Shown here in pieces: positions 31,631 through 41,348 of a stretch of 64,000 nucleotides of DNA. Source of the stretch: Bacteroidota bacterium (GTDB lineage: Bacteria; Bacteroidota; Bacteroidia; Bacteroidales; P3); assembly GCA_017860275.1 (NCBI GenBank), contig JAFNAQ010000005.1, positions 95,418 to 159,417 of the forward strand, written 5' to 3'. The position numbers and the translations under genes were made by a program. The notes beneath the pieces are model-generated. The model had not been told where the DNA came from. It searched no databases and saw nothing but the letters and a program-made list of their open reading frames with translations. How positions within the stretch are numbered: position 1 is the stretch's first letter; each line of letters opens with the position of its first letter.

Positions 31631-33784
31631 TTACTTAATAATTTTCAATTCTTCAATTAAATTCTTTGCTCCCGCAAACTTATCAATAATGAATAATACA
31701 TATCTTGCGTCAACATTTATTGTACGTTGAAGTGCAGGTTCAAATGCTATATCTCCACTCATTGCTTCCCAGTTTCCGTCAAATGCAAGACCAATTAAAT
31801 GACCTTCTGCATTTAGAATCGGACTACCTGAATTACCTCCTGTTATATCATTATTAGAAAGAAAACATGTTACTACCTCTCCTTTTTCGTTTGCATATTG
31901 TCCAAAGTCTTTCTTCGCATAAAGCTCTTTTAGTTTTGAAGGAACAACAAACTCATCAGATGTTGGATCTTCTTTTTCCATAACACCTGAAAGTGTTGTC
32001 ACATAATCATAATGAACTGCATCAGCAGGGTAATAGTCTAATACTTGTCCATAAGTCATACGCATTGTAAAGTTTGCATCTGGGTATTGAACAAGGCTTG
32101 CATCCATTTCTCTAAGAGCTGCTACAAAACGATGACGAGAACTTTCTAATTTTTCATTCGCTGCATCATAAACACTATCCTTTACTCCAATAAGATTATA
32201 TGCAAATTGAGAAACCATAAACATATGGTCTTTTCTCATTTTCTTTGCATTTGGCTTCTTAATAAATTTGTCAAAGCTTGCCTTATTAGCTAAAACAGAT
32301 TCTTCAAATGTTTCTTCAACAAATTCATCAATATTACCATCAAACTTCTTATCAAGATATGCCTTCATTTCTGATTTTTCAACAGTTGATAGAAGTATAA
32401 CTAAAGAACGGAATAGCTCTTTTTCTGTTTTATCATCGTATTTGACAAAGTGTTCATCAACCTGTGCCTTAATTCTTCCTACTACTTTATCATAATTAGG
32501 ATTTTTCTTATCTAGTGAATTTAATGTGAATCCTAATCTTAAAGCCATCAATGTTCTATTGCTAGACATTATACCTAGATTACCATACCATGAATATTTT
32601 GCAATCTTAGAATCACCAATAGTTTTGCATGCTTGATTCAAATCCTTAACAACATCTCCATAACGTTCTTTTCTTGAGTTGTCAGCATTTATCCAAGAAG
32701 TTAATCTTTCTTCAATAGCTTTTTTCTTAGAAAAAACATCAAGACGTTTCAATCCTCTTAGTTCTCCTTTTTTATTCTTCCACATATTCATATAACCTGC
32801 ATAATCAGAAGCATATAAAAGACGTATTCTATCATCTGAGTCCATCATCTTCTTCATTGTAGGTAACATAAACTCTCCTGCTTTTATTAGAGAAGGATCT
32901 GAGACATTGATAGTATTTGAAACTTCTCCAGAGGTCATATAGCGTTCTGTTGATCCTGGGTAACCCCATATCATTGTAAAGTCTCCCTTATTTACTCCCT
33001 TAATGTTTATTGGTAGAAAGTGTTTTGGTTTGAAAGGAACATTATCCTTCGAAAATTTTGCTGGAGAATTATCCTTATTTGCATAAACTCTAAAAATAGA
33101 GAAGTCTCCAGTATGACGTGGCCACATCCAGTTATCTGTATCTCCTCCAAACTTACCTATTGAAGATGGAGGTGCACCAACAAGACGAATATCTGTAAAT
33201 ATCTCATAAACGAACATGTAATATTCTAAACCTTCAAAGAAAGGTTTAATTACTACCTTATATTTTCCATCTTGAGAATTTTTTTCTTGAAGGGTCATGA
33301 TATTCTTTGCTATCTTATCCTTAATAGCAGCTTTATCTAAGTTTTTAGCATCATCTCCAAGAATATCTTTTGTAACATCAGACATGCTTACTAAAAAAGA
33401 TACTGTCATATCTGGGATAGGAATCTCTTGAGAGTGATCATAAGCCCAAAATCCATTTTTTAGATAATCATGCTCTACTGTTGATTGACCTGCAATTGCA
33501 TCATATCCACAGTGATGATTTGTAAAAAGAAGACCTTTTTCAGAAACAATCTCTCCTGTACATCCATTACCAAATTGAACAATTGCATCTTTTAATGAAG
33601 AATTATTAATATCGTAAAGTTGTTCTGCAGTTAGCTTTAAGCCCATTTTCTGCATGTTTGCATGATTCAATTGCTTGAAAAACATTGGAAGCCACATACC
33701 TTCGTCAGGTCTTGGTGTTGGTTTTGCAAATATTGATGTTGCAATAAACATCAATGCTAAAGAAAATAATGTAATTTTTTTCAT
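31631..33784 (-). CDS. S46 dipeptidyl-peptidase, DPP7-like
   Basis: A 717-residue serine peptidase with a signal peptide (residues 1-20, ending SIFA before KPTPRP). The catalytic His is in 'LFTNHHCGYDAI' near residue 90, and the catalytic Ser in 'ITGGNSGSPILN' near 650. The residue 18 after the Ser is Gly (AFDGNWEAM); at this place DPP11 has Arg, so the enzyme should prefer hydrophobic P1 residues like DPP7. It releases dipeptides from periplasmic peptides for uptake. The frame extends to a TTG at 33793, but ATG at 33784 gives a proper signal peptide. One base separates it from the M16 gene. Confidence 0.9.
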   Translation of the reverse strand: MKKITLFSLALMFIATSIFAKPTPRPDEGMWLPMFFKQLNHANMQKMGLKLTAEQLYDINNSSLKDAIVQFGNGCTGEIVSEKGLLFTNHHCGYDAIAGQSTVEHDYLKNGFWAYDHSQEIPIPDMTVSFLVSMSDVTKDILGDDAKNLDKAAIKDKIAKNIMTLQEKNSQDGKYKVVIKPFFEGLEYYMFVYEIFTDIRLVGAPPSSIGKFGGDTDNWMWPRHTGDFSIFRVYANKDNSPAKFSKDNVPFKPKHFLPINIKGVNKGDFTMIWGYPGSTERYMTSGEVSNTINVSDPSLIKAGEFMLPTMKKMMDSDDRIRLLYASDYAGYMNMWKNKKGELRGLKRLDVFSKKKAIEERLTSWINADNSRKERYGDVVKDLNQACKTIGDSKIAKYSWYGNLGIMSSNRTLMALRLGFTLNSLDKKNPNYDKVVGRIKAQVDEHFVKYDDKTEKELFRSLVILLSTVEKSEMKAYLDKKFDGNIDEFVEETFEESVLANKASFDKFIKKPNAKKMRKDHMFMVSQFAYNLIGVKDSVYDAANEKLESSRHRFVAALREMDASLVQYPDANFTMRMTYGQVLDYYPADAVHYDYVTTLSGVMEKEDPTSDEFVVPSKLKELYAKKDFGQYANEKGEVVTCFLSNNDITGGNSGSPILNAEGHLIGLAFDGNWEAMSGDIAFEPALQRTINVDARYVLFIIDKFAGAKNLIEELKIIK

Positions 33785-33785
33785 A

Positions 33786-35027
33786 CTACCCAATATATTT
33801 AATTAGTGAATACTTATTTTTATCAAAGACAATTTTTGCCACTTCTTGTATCTCAGAAGCCTTAATCTCATTAATTGCCTTATTTGTTAACGCAAGAGTA
33901 TCTATTCTATTATGGTTGAGTACTGATTTACCCATAGATATTACCTCGTTTTGATTGCTCTCGAACTGGATTGCTAACTGACCTATAAGTTGTAATTTAG
34001 CTTGATTAAGAGTTCTTTCACTCATAGGCTTATCGCAAAAATAATCTAATTCTTTTTCAATAAGACTTATTGTCTTATCTATATGTTTTTCATCTGTTCC
34101 TGCATAAATAGTAAAAATCCCTGTATCGGAATAAGAAGAATAATTAGATTCCAATGTATAGGTATAACCATATTTCTCTCTAATATTAAGGTTGAGCCTT
34201 GAGTTCATTGCTGGTCCTCCAATAATATTAGTCAATAAAGAAAATGGAACTTTATTCTTATTATTATAGCTAAATGCTACATTTCCAATTATTGCATGAG
34301 ATTGGTATGTGTCTCTTTTTAATTCCTTTTCTCTTGGCTTATAATCTCTAAAAGGTGACCGCTTATGAGTATTTGACTTCGCCGGAATATGACCAAAATA
34401 TTTTTCACAAAGTCTTATCCATTTATCAAAGTCTATTGAGCCAATGGTTGAAATAACCATCTTATCTGTTGAATAATTTCTATCAATAAAAGATTTTACT
34501 TTCTCAGAGGTAAAAGCTTCTACTTTCTTAGGAGTTCCAAGTATCAAACGACCAAGTCCATGATTTCTAAAAACAAGATTTTCAAAATCATCATAAATTA
34601 GCTCGGCAGGGTTATCCTCATAGGAGTTTATCTCATCTATGACAACTTTTTTCTCTTTTTCTAACTCCTTTTCTGGAAATGTTGAGTTGAATACAATATC
34701 GGCAAATAGTTCTATAACTCTATCATAATATGAATTTAAGAAGGTTGCATAAATACATGTTTCTTCTTTGGTTGTAAAGGCATTTAACTCACCTCCAACT
34801 CCATCTATTCTATTTAAAATATGTAAGCTCTTTCGCTTTTGAGTACCTTTAAATATACAATGCTCAATAAAATGGGCAATACCATTCTCGCTCACTAGTT
34901 CATCTCTGGAGCCAACATTTACTGTTATTGCGCAGTGAGCCACAGGTGAATATGTAGAACGATGCACAAGCCTTATTCCGTTAGAAAGCTTGTGCATCAT
35001 ATATGGTAGTTCCGATTCTAATATCAC
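33786..35027 (-). CDS. M16 zinc peptidase (pitrilysin/processing-peptidase type)
   Basis: A 413-residue inverzincin with the reversed zinc motif His52-Phe-Ile-Glu55-His56 in 'NGIAHFIEHCIFKGT'. The C-terminal half is the structural repeat without a metal site. No signal peptide is evident, so cytosolic peptide or signal-peptide degradation is plausible. Its start overlaps the stop of the SPOR gene by one base and its stop is one base before the S46 gene, so the three are tightly coupled. Confidence 0.9.
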   Translation of the reverse strand: MILESELPYMMHKLSNGIRLVHRSTYSPVAHCAITVNVGSRDELVSENGIAHFIEHCIFKGTQKRKSLHILNRIDGVGGELNAFTTKEETCIYATFLNSYYDRVIELFADIVFNSTFPEKELEKEKKVVIDEINSYEDNPAELIYDDFENLVFRNHGLGRLILGTPKKVEAFTSEKVKSFIDRNYSTDKMVISTIGSIDFDKWIRLCEKYFGHIPAKSNTHKRSPFRDYKPREKELKRDTYQSHAIIGNVAFSYNNKNKVPFSLLTNIIGGPAMNSRLNLNIREKYGYTYTLESNYSSYSDTGIFTIYAGTDEKHIDKTISLIEKELDYFCDKPMSERTLNQAKLQLIGQLAIQFESNQNEVISMGKSVLNHNRIDTLALTNKAINEIKASEIQEVAKIVFDKNKYSLIKYIG

Positions 35028-36586
35028 TATCTTGAAATTATATAAAAGTCGTTTGCTCCTACTTTTTTATTTATTTGTTTCATAAATACACTTGCTGCAC
35101 CATAAGTATCACGAGAACCATAGCTAACATAGTATACATTCTTTCCTTCTTTTTGTCTTGAAATAATATAGCTATCAAATCCCATACTTCTTGCCTTACG
35201 AGCAGCTTGCTGAGCATTAGTCTTATCTCCAAAAGATCCACCAACTACATCAAATCCTCTACGAGATACATCTTGCATAGCAATTGGTGTTGTATAGTCT
35301 ATTTCTACTGTTGGAAGTGGTGGAACATCTTTTTCTCCACTTATCTTTGGTTTTGCAGGCACTTTTGGTTTTACCTTTTTAACTGTCTTAGGTTTTTCTG
35401 TATTTTCCTTTGCAGGTTCTACCTTAGCTGGCTTAGGAGTTTCTGTAACCTTATTTTCTAGTAATTGTGAAGGAGTATTATCTACATCTTGAGTTAATAT
35501 GTCAGTAGGTGTTTCTACAGGAACTATAGGTTCTGGCTTTACTTTTGTAGTTAGATTGAGTTGTTCTGCTTGACATTTAGGTGTGATATAATTATTTAAT
35601 CTGAGAGTTATAGGTTCTAAAAATTTCACATCCTTTGTCCAACACATATAATGAGTAAGAACAAGAATACCGGATGCTATTAATGCGATTAAAACCAGCA
35701 TAAAAAGAGAAAACCATATAGCTTTTGCTCTAACTTTTCTACTCTTTTTAGATCTTTTTTGACGATGTTTTTCTCTCTTTGCTCTAATTTTCTTAACAAT
35801 AGAGTTTACATCATCGTTTCCTTTTGCGTCTAATTCACTTTCTTCTTCTTCTGTTTGAGAAATTCTTTGCTCTACCTCTTTCCTAGCTTCTTCTAATTTA
35901 TTAATATCTCTATCTATTGCTGCCTTTTCTTCAAAAACTATCTCTTTCTCTTGTTTTTCTTCAACCTTAATCTCTGATTGAATATGTTTAGGTTTAAAAT
36001 CAATTGAAGGTACATTCTCTAATGTCTCAATCTCAAACACTGGTGCTGAGACTGAAGTTGAAATAACAACTTTTTCTATTTCAACATTCTTAGGCTCTGG
36101 TTTTATTTCCTCAATAGCAGTATCTTCAACATTCTCTATAGTAACAATAGGCTTAATAATATCTTCCTTATCAAATGTTTTTACATTTTTAAGAGTTGCA
36201 AATGCAAAGCTTTCATCCAAAAGGTTAAGTCCTTCCAAAGCTTTAAAGCTAAAAGTATTATCCACATTCTTTGTTAAAACACCAATCTCTCCTATCTTAT
36301 AAGAACCAACAGCATTAAGCTTATCCTTAACTCCATTACTATATTGTGTAATCCAACTTAACGCAGTTTCAACTGAGATAAACTCATTACTTGCCATGTA
36401 ATTAACAAAGCCAAGATCATTATTTTGAATATTCACAAAAGACAACTCTCTTGTTGGAGGAGTAATTGTATTACTAACATAAGAATGAGAAGCTGGAGTG
36501 TATCTTACTTTAAAGGTTCCAATACCAATAAGTTCTGCACTATCATGCTTCTTTAAATAGTCTAATAAATTTACTGCAACATTCAT
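35027..36586 (-). CDS. HU-CCDC81 and SPOR domain protein
   Basis: A 519-residue protein with two N-terminal HU-like CCDC81-type domains (about residues 1-140; 'LLDYLKKHDSAELIGIGTFKV', 'ALSWITQYSNGVKDKLN'), a charged and coiled-coil region (about 205-280), one membrane helix (about 288-313), a Pro/Lys-rich linker, and a C-terminal SPOR domain (about 445-519; 'DVVGGSFGDKTNAQQAARKA'). The HU-like domains face the cytosol and the SPOR domain binds denuded peptidoglycan in the periplasm, so it may link the cell interior to the septum. This architecture is confined largely to Bacteroidota. Confidence 0.88.
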   Translation of the reverse strand: MNVAVNLLDYLKKHDSAELIGIGTFKVRYTPASHSYVSNTITPPTRELSFVNIQNNDLGFVNYMASNEFISVETALSWITQYSNGVKDKLNAVGSYKIGEIGVLTKNVDNTFSFKALEGLNLLDESFAFATLKNVKTFDKEDIIKPIVTIENVEDTAIEEIKPEPKNVEIEKVVISTSVSAPVFEIETLENVPSIDFKPKHIQSEIKVEEKQEKEIVFEEKAAIDRDINKLEEARKEVEQRISQTEEEESELDAKGNDDVNSIVKKIRAKREKHRQKRSKKSRKVRAKAIWFSLFMLVLIALIASGILVLTHYMCWTKDVKFLEPITLRLNNYITPKCQAEQLNLTTKVKPEPIVPVETPTDILTQDVDNTPSQLLENKVTETPKPAKVEPAKENTEKPKTVKKVKPKVPAKPKISGEKDVPPLPTVEIDYTTPIAMQDVSRRGFDVVGGSFGDKTNAQQAARKARSMGFDSYIISRQKEGKNVYYVSYGSRDTYGAASVFMKQINKKVGANDFYIISR

Positions 36587-36656
36587 TGTTATTATTATTA
36601 TATTATTATTATCAATTTAATTTACCACCTTTGGTAATTTTAAATATATATATCTT

Positions 36657-37415
36657 TTAAAATTGAGAGTTTACAAATTCTAAATCCTCTGGAGTATCAA
36701 CCCCAAAACTATCAAAATTACTTTTAACTACCTTAATATTATAGCCTTGCTCAATCCAACGTAGCTGTTCCAATGACTCAATCTTCTCTAATTGCGAAGG
36801 CTCAAGCCTTACAATTTCATGCAATATCTCCGAGTCAAAGGCATATAAACCAACATGTTTATAATAGTATCCCTTAGCAATTCCATATTCAAGAGTCTCA
36901 CCTCTGAAGTAAGGTATTATTGCTCTGGAAAAATAGATTGCATTATCTCTATCATCAAAAATTACTTTTACGCAATTAGGTGAGGATAATGTTTCAATAT
37001 CTTCAATCATTTTGCATAAAGTTGCAATCTGAGTATCTTCATTAGTAAAACTAGAGATAACCTCATCTAGTTGTTGCTTTTTAATAAGTGGTTCATCACC
37101 TTGAATATTTACAACAATATCATACTCTTCTCCCTCTTGCTCAAGCCTAGATAAAACCTCATTGCAACGCTCTGTTCCACAACTATGATTTTCATCAGTC
37201 ATCATTACATCATATCCGTATCTGATAACAGTATCAAAAATCTGTCTTGAATCTGTTGCAACTACAACCTTGTCAAATAAGCCACTCTCAATAACTGCCC
37301 TATAAACACATATTACCATCTCCACTCCATTCACCTTTGCTAAGGGTTTGCCTGGAAAACGTGTTGAGGCATAACGCGCAGGAATAACTCCTAATATTCT
37401 CTTCCCAATATTCAT
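36657..37415 (-). CDS. kdsB: 3-deoxy-manno-octulosonate cytidylyltransferase
   Basis: A 252-residue nucleotidyltransferase that activates KDO as CMP-KDO for lipid A and core LPS. Motifs: 'IPARYASTRFPGKPLAKV' at the N-terminus, 'SCGTERCNEV', 'VNIQGDEPLI', and 'YKHVGLYAF'. Its first base overlaps the stop of the deoxynucleoside kinase gene, giving a two-gene operon. No strong terminator follows; a weak TTACC/GGTAA inverted repeat lies at about 36616-36632. Confidence 0.94.
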   Translation of the reverse strand: MNIGKRILGVIPARYASTRFPGKPLAKVNGVEMVICVYRAVIESGLFDKVVVATDSRQIFDTVIRYGYDVMMTDENHSCGTERCNEVLSRLEQEGEEYDIVVNIQGDEPLIKKQQLDEVISSFTNEDTQIATLCKMIEDIETLSSPNCVKVIFDDRDNAIYFSRAIIPYFRGETLEYGIAKGYYYKHVGLYAFDSEILHEIVRLEPSQLEKIESLEQLRWIEQGYNIKVVKSNFDSFGVDTPEDLEFVNSQF

Positions 37416-38029
37416 TAGAACAAACCGTTTATTTCTGCATTAATCTTATCGATAACAACTCCTAAATCCTCCTTATTTGTACCAAAATCTAAATCATCAA
37501 TCTCAATTACCAATAATTTTCCTCTTTTATATTCCTCAATCCAACGATCGTAACGGTCATTCAAAGATGTAATATAATCTAAACGGATAGCATTTTCATA
37601 GTCTCTACCTCGTTTTTGTATATTTCGGATTAGAGAAGGAACACTAGCCTTAAGATATATGAGAAGGTCTGGTGGTTGAATAAAAGAATTTAAGAGTTCA
37701 AAGATATCAAGATATGTCTCATAATCCTTTGTTGCCATAAGTCCCATGGCGTGAAGATTAGGTGCAAAGATATAAGCATCTTCAAAAAGTGTACGGTCTT
37801 GAATTATATTCTTGTGTTCTTTCTTTGCATCAATAAGGTGACGGAAGCGTTTGTTTAGGAAGTAAATTTGAAGATTAAAACTCCATCTACGCATATCATC
37901 ATAGAAGTTTGCAATATATGGATTATCATCAACTTGTTCAAACATTGGTGTCCATCCAAAGTTTTTAGCCAACAACTCCGTCAAAGTTGTTTTTCCCGAA
38001 CCAATATTTCCAGCTATAGCAACATGCAT
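37415..38029 (-). CDS. deoxynucleoside kinase (dAK/dGK type)
   Basis: A 204-residue kinase with Walker A 'GNIGSGKTTL' (residues 7-16), 'EQVDDNPYIANFYDDMRRW', the 'IIQDRTLFEDAYIFA' DR-box region, and a 'RGRDYE' lid. It phosphorylates deoxyadenosine, deoxyguanosine or related nucleosides for salvage. The family cannot be resolved to a single substrate from sequence. It is coupled with kdsB by a one-base overlap (TAATG). Confidence 0.9.
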   Translation of the reverse strand: MHVAIAGNIGSGKTTLTELLAKNFGWTPMFEQVDDNPYIANFYDDMRRWSFNLQIYFLNKRFRHLIDAKKEHKNIIQDRTLFEDAYIFAPNLHAMGLMATKDYETYLDIFELLNSFIQPPDLLIYLKASVPSLIRNIQKRGRDYENAIRLDYITSLNDRYDRWIEEYKRGKLLVIEIDDLDFGTNKEDLGVVIDKINAEINGLF

Positions 38030-38060
38030 ATTATCAAAAAATTTTACTTATACTAATCGT

Positions 38061-38076
38061 CAAAGATACAAAATTA
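38061..38076 (-). promoter_or_regulatory. two -7 boxes upstream of the kinase-kdsB operon
   Basis: On the minus strand TATCTTTG (38068-38061) and TAATTTTG (38076-38069) lie side by side, 31-39 bases before the ATG. Neither has a TTG at the usual distance. Confidence 0.4.
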
Positions 38077-38294
38077 TTTAATATCAATAATAAAATGGAT
38101 TTTTTGATACGCTGAATTCAACTCGAAAATGAAAAAATATAATAACTCCGTACAAAAATATATGAAAAATAATCAGAATTTAATTTGAAAAAAAACTAAG
38201 TGTATTTGATTCTGAACTTACAAGATGAAAAGATAATACTTTGCTAAAATAATGATAATGAACATTATTTTTTCGATAAATATAAACAAAATTG

Positions 38295-38302
38295 TATTTT
38301 TG
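38295..38302 (+). promoter_or_regulatory. -7 box of the histidine kinase gene
   Basis: TATTTTTG fits TAnnTTTG and lies 49 bases before the ATG. The 38077-38294 stretch upstream is AT-rich and shows no other recognisable element. Confidence 0.4.
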
Positions 38303-38351
38303 ACGTTCTATTGCTAAATATTGCTTAATTTATAATATTAATCTTGCTATA

Positions 38352-40088
38352 ATGGAAATTATTAATGATAAGCTTAAACTCATAAGAAATAAAATTATTG
38401 ATTATTCAATAATTGGTCTATTGGCATTTTCAATTTTTATTTTTGGGGCTTCAGTTATTGGTGTAATTCTTTATGATATTAATATGTTAACTATCTTGTA
38501 TGGAATTGAACTATTAGTAGTATGCCTTACTTTAGTGTTTAACAAATATCTATCTCCAATCTTAAAAACTCACATTGTTTGCTGTTGCTTTATCTTTCTA
38601 AGTTTTCTTAGCGCATATTTATTTGGGCTTTCTGGTAGAATACTATACGGAATAATTGGGGTAATTATTGGGACTTTAATGTATGGAAGAAGGCTTGGAA
38701 TAATCTATACCATTATTGCTATATCTGGAAATTTTACCATAGGGTTACTATACTCGCTTGGTTACATTGACTTACATCTGGATTTTAATAAAAACAATCT
38801 TAATATATTATCGTGGGTTAATGCCTCGGGTTCATATATTTTTGTAGCAATTACAATTATTTTAGCTATTGGTGGGTTTTATAAATTGTATGTTCAATTG
38901 ATTTTTGATCTAGGAAATAAATACGAAGAATCTCAATGTCTCAACGAAGAGTTGATGAGTAACAAAGTAAAATTAGAGGAAAGTGAGGAAAAAATATTAT
39001 TACTATTAGATTCTACTGTTGAAGGAATATATGGTGTTGATTTAGATGGAAATTGCACTTATGCAAATAAATCTTGTTTGAATTTTTTAGGCTATAAGTC
39101 AGAGGATGAATTAATTGGTAAAAATATGCATAATTTGATTCACTATAAGCCTAATAATATAGAATCCGATATTCATGATTGTATTGAGACAAAAGTATTT
39201 GAGAAACAATTAGGGTTAATTGCTAACGATGAAGTTTTTCAAAGAAAAGATGGTTCTTTTTTCCCTGTTGAATATTATTATTATCCACAGATAAAAGATG
39301 ATAAAGTTATTGGTTCAGTAATAACTTTTATTGATATTACAGAAAAAAAATCTAAAGAGAATATTATACTAGAAATTAATCAAGAGCTTAACTCTCTAAA
39401 TAATGATAAAGATAAATTTATTAGAATCCTTGCTCACGATTTAAAGAATCCTTTTAATTCACTTATAGGTTTTTCACAGTTACTATTAGAAAATATTGAT
39501 GAATTTGAGAAGGATACTATTAAGGAACAGATTAGTATAATAAATGAGACATCTATCAATACTTATGAACTTCTTGAAGATATACTCCTATGGCTTATGT
39601 CGCAAGCAGGAAAAATAAAAAATGAACCATCTCCTATCCTATTTTCTGATATTTGTAGTGAGATTATTAATAATGCAAATATTCAAGCATGTGAAAAAAA
39701 TATCAAGATTGATTTTTCTTTGGAGCCTAATCCAACAATTTTTGCAGATAGGAATATGTTTAAGACAATTATGAGAAACTTATTATCAAATGCAATTAAG
39801 TTTACTAAAATGGGAGGGAAAATTTCAATTAGTGCAAGTATTGTTGGTAATGATGCTATCATTTGCGTAAAGGATAATGGTATTGGTATGAGTAAAGAAA
39901 AAATGAAAAACATTTGGGTTGCATTGCAGGAAGATAAATCAATAGGAACAAGTGGAGAAAGAGGAACTGGTTTAGGGTTATCTATTTGTAAGGAGTTTGT
40001 TGAAAAAAATAATGGGAAAATTTGGGTAAAATCAACCTTAGGCGAAGGCTCAGATTTTAAATTCACATTACCTTTAGATGGAAAGTAA
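38352..40088 (+). CDS. membrane PAS sensor histidine kinase
   Basis: A 578-residue protein with six hydrophobic helices (residues about 15-185), a short coiled coil (190-220), a PAS domain (about 215-335; 'LLLDSTVEGIYGVDLDGNCTY'-type opening, quoted in part as GIYGVDLDGNCTY), a HisKA domain with phospho-acceptor His in 'LAHDLKNPFNSLIGF', and a HATPase_c domain with the N box 'NLLSNAIKFT', 'VKDNGIGMS' and 'GTGLGLSICKEFVE'. It should autophosphorylate in response to a membrane or small-molecule signal. No response regulator gene is adjacent, so it is an orphan kinase. Confidence 0.92.
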   Translation: MEIINDKLKLIRNKIIDYSIIGLLAFSIFIFGASVIGVILYDINMLTILYGIELLVVCLTLVFNKYLSPILKTHIVCCCFIFLSFLSAYLFGLSGRILYGIIGVIIGTLMYGRRLGIIYTIIAISGNFTIGLLYSLGYIDLHLDFNKNNLNILSWVNASGSYIFVAITIILAIGGFYKLYVQLIFDLGNKYEESQCLNEELMSNKVKLEESEEKILLLLDSTVEGIYGVDLDGNCTYANKSCLNFLGYKSEDELIGKNMHNLIHYKPNNIESDIHDCIETKVFEKQLGLIANDEVFQRKDGSFFPVEYYYYPQIKDDKVIGSVITFIDITEKKSKENIILEINQELNSLNNDKDKFIRILAHDLKNPFNSLIGFSQLLLENIDEFEKDTIKEQISIINETSINTYELLEDILLWLMSQAGKIKNEPSPILFSDICSEIINNANIQACEKNIKIDFSLEPNPTIFADRNMFKTIMRNLLSNAIKFTKMGGKISISASIVGNDAIICVKDNGIGMSKEKMKNIWVALQEDKSIGTSGERGTGLGLSICKEFVEKNNGKIWVKSTLGEGSDFKFTLPLDGK

Positions 40089-40186
40089 TAAATTAAAAAT
40101 AAATATTATCTGATATTGATACAATAATAACAATTGCGTTTCGTTTTTCAGCAAAGATTTTTTTACTACAAAATAATTTAGATTAA

Positions 40187-40618
40187 ATGATAAATAAAAC
40201 TATAACTTATAAGATGATTAAGTCTGAGGATTTGAATCATCACGGAACACTTTTCGCTGGGCGTTGTGCTGAATGGTTTGTTGAGGCATCATTCATTGCT
40301 GCTGGCTCTGTTTTGGATCCTAAACATACTGTATGCCTAAAAGTACATGGTCTAGAATTCGTTCACCCTATGAAAATAGGAAGTATACTTGGTTTCGAAA
40401 GTAGAATTGTTCATACAGGAAGAACGTCTGTAACAGTATATACTTGCGTACATGAAATTAAATCTATGGATATTCAACGTCTTGATGGTTTTGTTACCTT
40501 CTGTTATCTCAACGAAGAATCAAAGCCTACACCTCACGGACTAGTTGTTACTACTGAAACAGAAGAGGAAATAATGCTTAACCAAAAAGCCTCAGAACTT
40601 CTTAAGAGAAGGAATTAA
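40187..40618 (+). CDS. acyl-CoA thioesterase (hotdog, YciA/BACH-like)
   Basis: A 143-residue hotdog-fold protein. The segment 'MIKSEDLNHHGTLFAGRCAEWF' (shown in part as LNHHGTLFAGR) and 'VCLKVHGLEFVHPMKIGSIL' are the typical acyl-CoA hydrolase motifs, with the catalytic Asp/Asn-His-Gly region at residues 15-20. It hydrolyses acyl-CoA to free acid and CoA; chain length is unknown. It stands alone, 98 bases after the kinase gene. Confidence 0.88.
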   Translation: MINKTITYKMIKSEDLNHHGTLFAGRCAEWFVEASFIAAGSVLDPKHTVCLKVHGLEFVHPMKIGSILGFESRIVHTGRTSVTVYTCVHEIKSMDIQRLDGFVTFCYLNEESKPTPHGLVVTTETEEEIMLNQKASELLKRRN

Positions 40619-40894
40619 TTCTAAAATTTATTTGCACAATAGCTTCAAAGGATTGGACTAAATAACTAGTCCAAAAAAATTAGATATTTGTGTAAAAATA
40701 CAAAGATATTGAACCTAAATTGTTTGATATTTATAGCTGAAATCTTCGTTATTTATTTCCAAATTTCCAAAATGTATATATTATATATAAAGATTTTGGA
40801 ATGACATTTTTTAGGACCTTCCTTACCTTAATCCTTCCCCAATTATCTGTTCTCATTTCACGGTGAATAAAAAATGAAAATCCAATTTTTAATT

Positions 40895-40944
40895 ATATAA
40901 GGACACCCAAAAATCTTTTGTGGATTTTGGGGCTGTCCTTATAT
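40895..40944. repeat. 50-base imperfect hairpin
   Basis: ATATAAGGACA at 40895-40905 pairs with TGTCCTTATAT at 40934-40944, and the inner segments CCC-A-rich-TC and GATTTT-GGGG extend the stem to a 5-7 base loop. No T-tract follows, so a terminator is unlikely; it resembles a solo dispersed hairpin. Confidence 0.7.
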
Positions 40945-41014
40945 TTAATAATTAAGTTATTTGGTAATGTATCAAATTGTGGCCTTTTTTTGAGTTAAGA
41001 GCTAAAAGCTAAAA

Positions 41015-41097
41015 GTAATACGCTGTATCACTCATAGTAAAACAGCGTATTACTCATAGTAAAACGCCATATTACACATCGTAATACAGCGTTTTAC
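41015..41097. repeat. four-unit palindrome array, 22-bp pitch
   Basis: Four 17-bp units at 41015, 41037, 41059 and 41081 (for example GTAAAACAGCGTATTAC) with ends GTAA and TTAC (ATCAC in the first unit). Spacers are 5 bases: TCATA, TCATA, ACATC. Each unit is an imperfect palindrome about its central base. Confidence 0.9.
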
Positions 41098-41317
41098 TTT
41101 TGTATATGTTTTGCTTTGTTTTTGAAGTCTTATTTTTAAGAAGGGAATAGGATTTTTTCTACTTAGTTATTTTTTCATCAACTCCTTTATTAAGAGCAAA
41201 GAAACTCCGCTAAAGGGATAAAAACAAAAAAAACTTTATTGAATTTAGCACTTCAACTTGAGAATATTAATAAAGGTTAATTATCAAGAAAACTATTTTT
41301 GTTTCTAAAGTTTTCTG

Positions 41318-41325
41318 TAATTTTG
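41318..41325 (+). promoter_or_regulatory. -7 box of the tetR-efflux operon
   Basis: TAATTTTG fits TAnnTTTG, 23 bases before the ATG at 41349. A TTG at 41299-41301 is 16 bases upstream, shorter than usual. Confidence 0.45.
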
Positions 41326-41348
41326 CATCTCAATAATTTTCAAATAAT

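Larger units (their letters stand above)
40619..41348. other. 730-base gene-free region with hairpins and a palindrome array
   Basis: It holds an 8-bp hairpin (TTGGACTA at 40653-40660 with TAGTCCAA at 40667-40674) near the thioesterase end, a long hairpin at 40895-40944, a four-unit palindrome array (41015-41097), and the TetR -7 box. No gene was found. Confidence 0.7.

Noticed and set aside
40653..40674. 8-bp hairpin after the thioesterase gene as a terminator
   Set aside because: It is followed by A rather than T on the plus strand, so it lacks the U-tract needed for a rho-independent terminator.
41015..41097. CRISPR-like appearance of the fixed-pitch arrays
   Set aside because: Units are 14-18 bp with spacers of only 3-9 bases, spacers are partly identical, and no cas gene is in the window.
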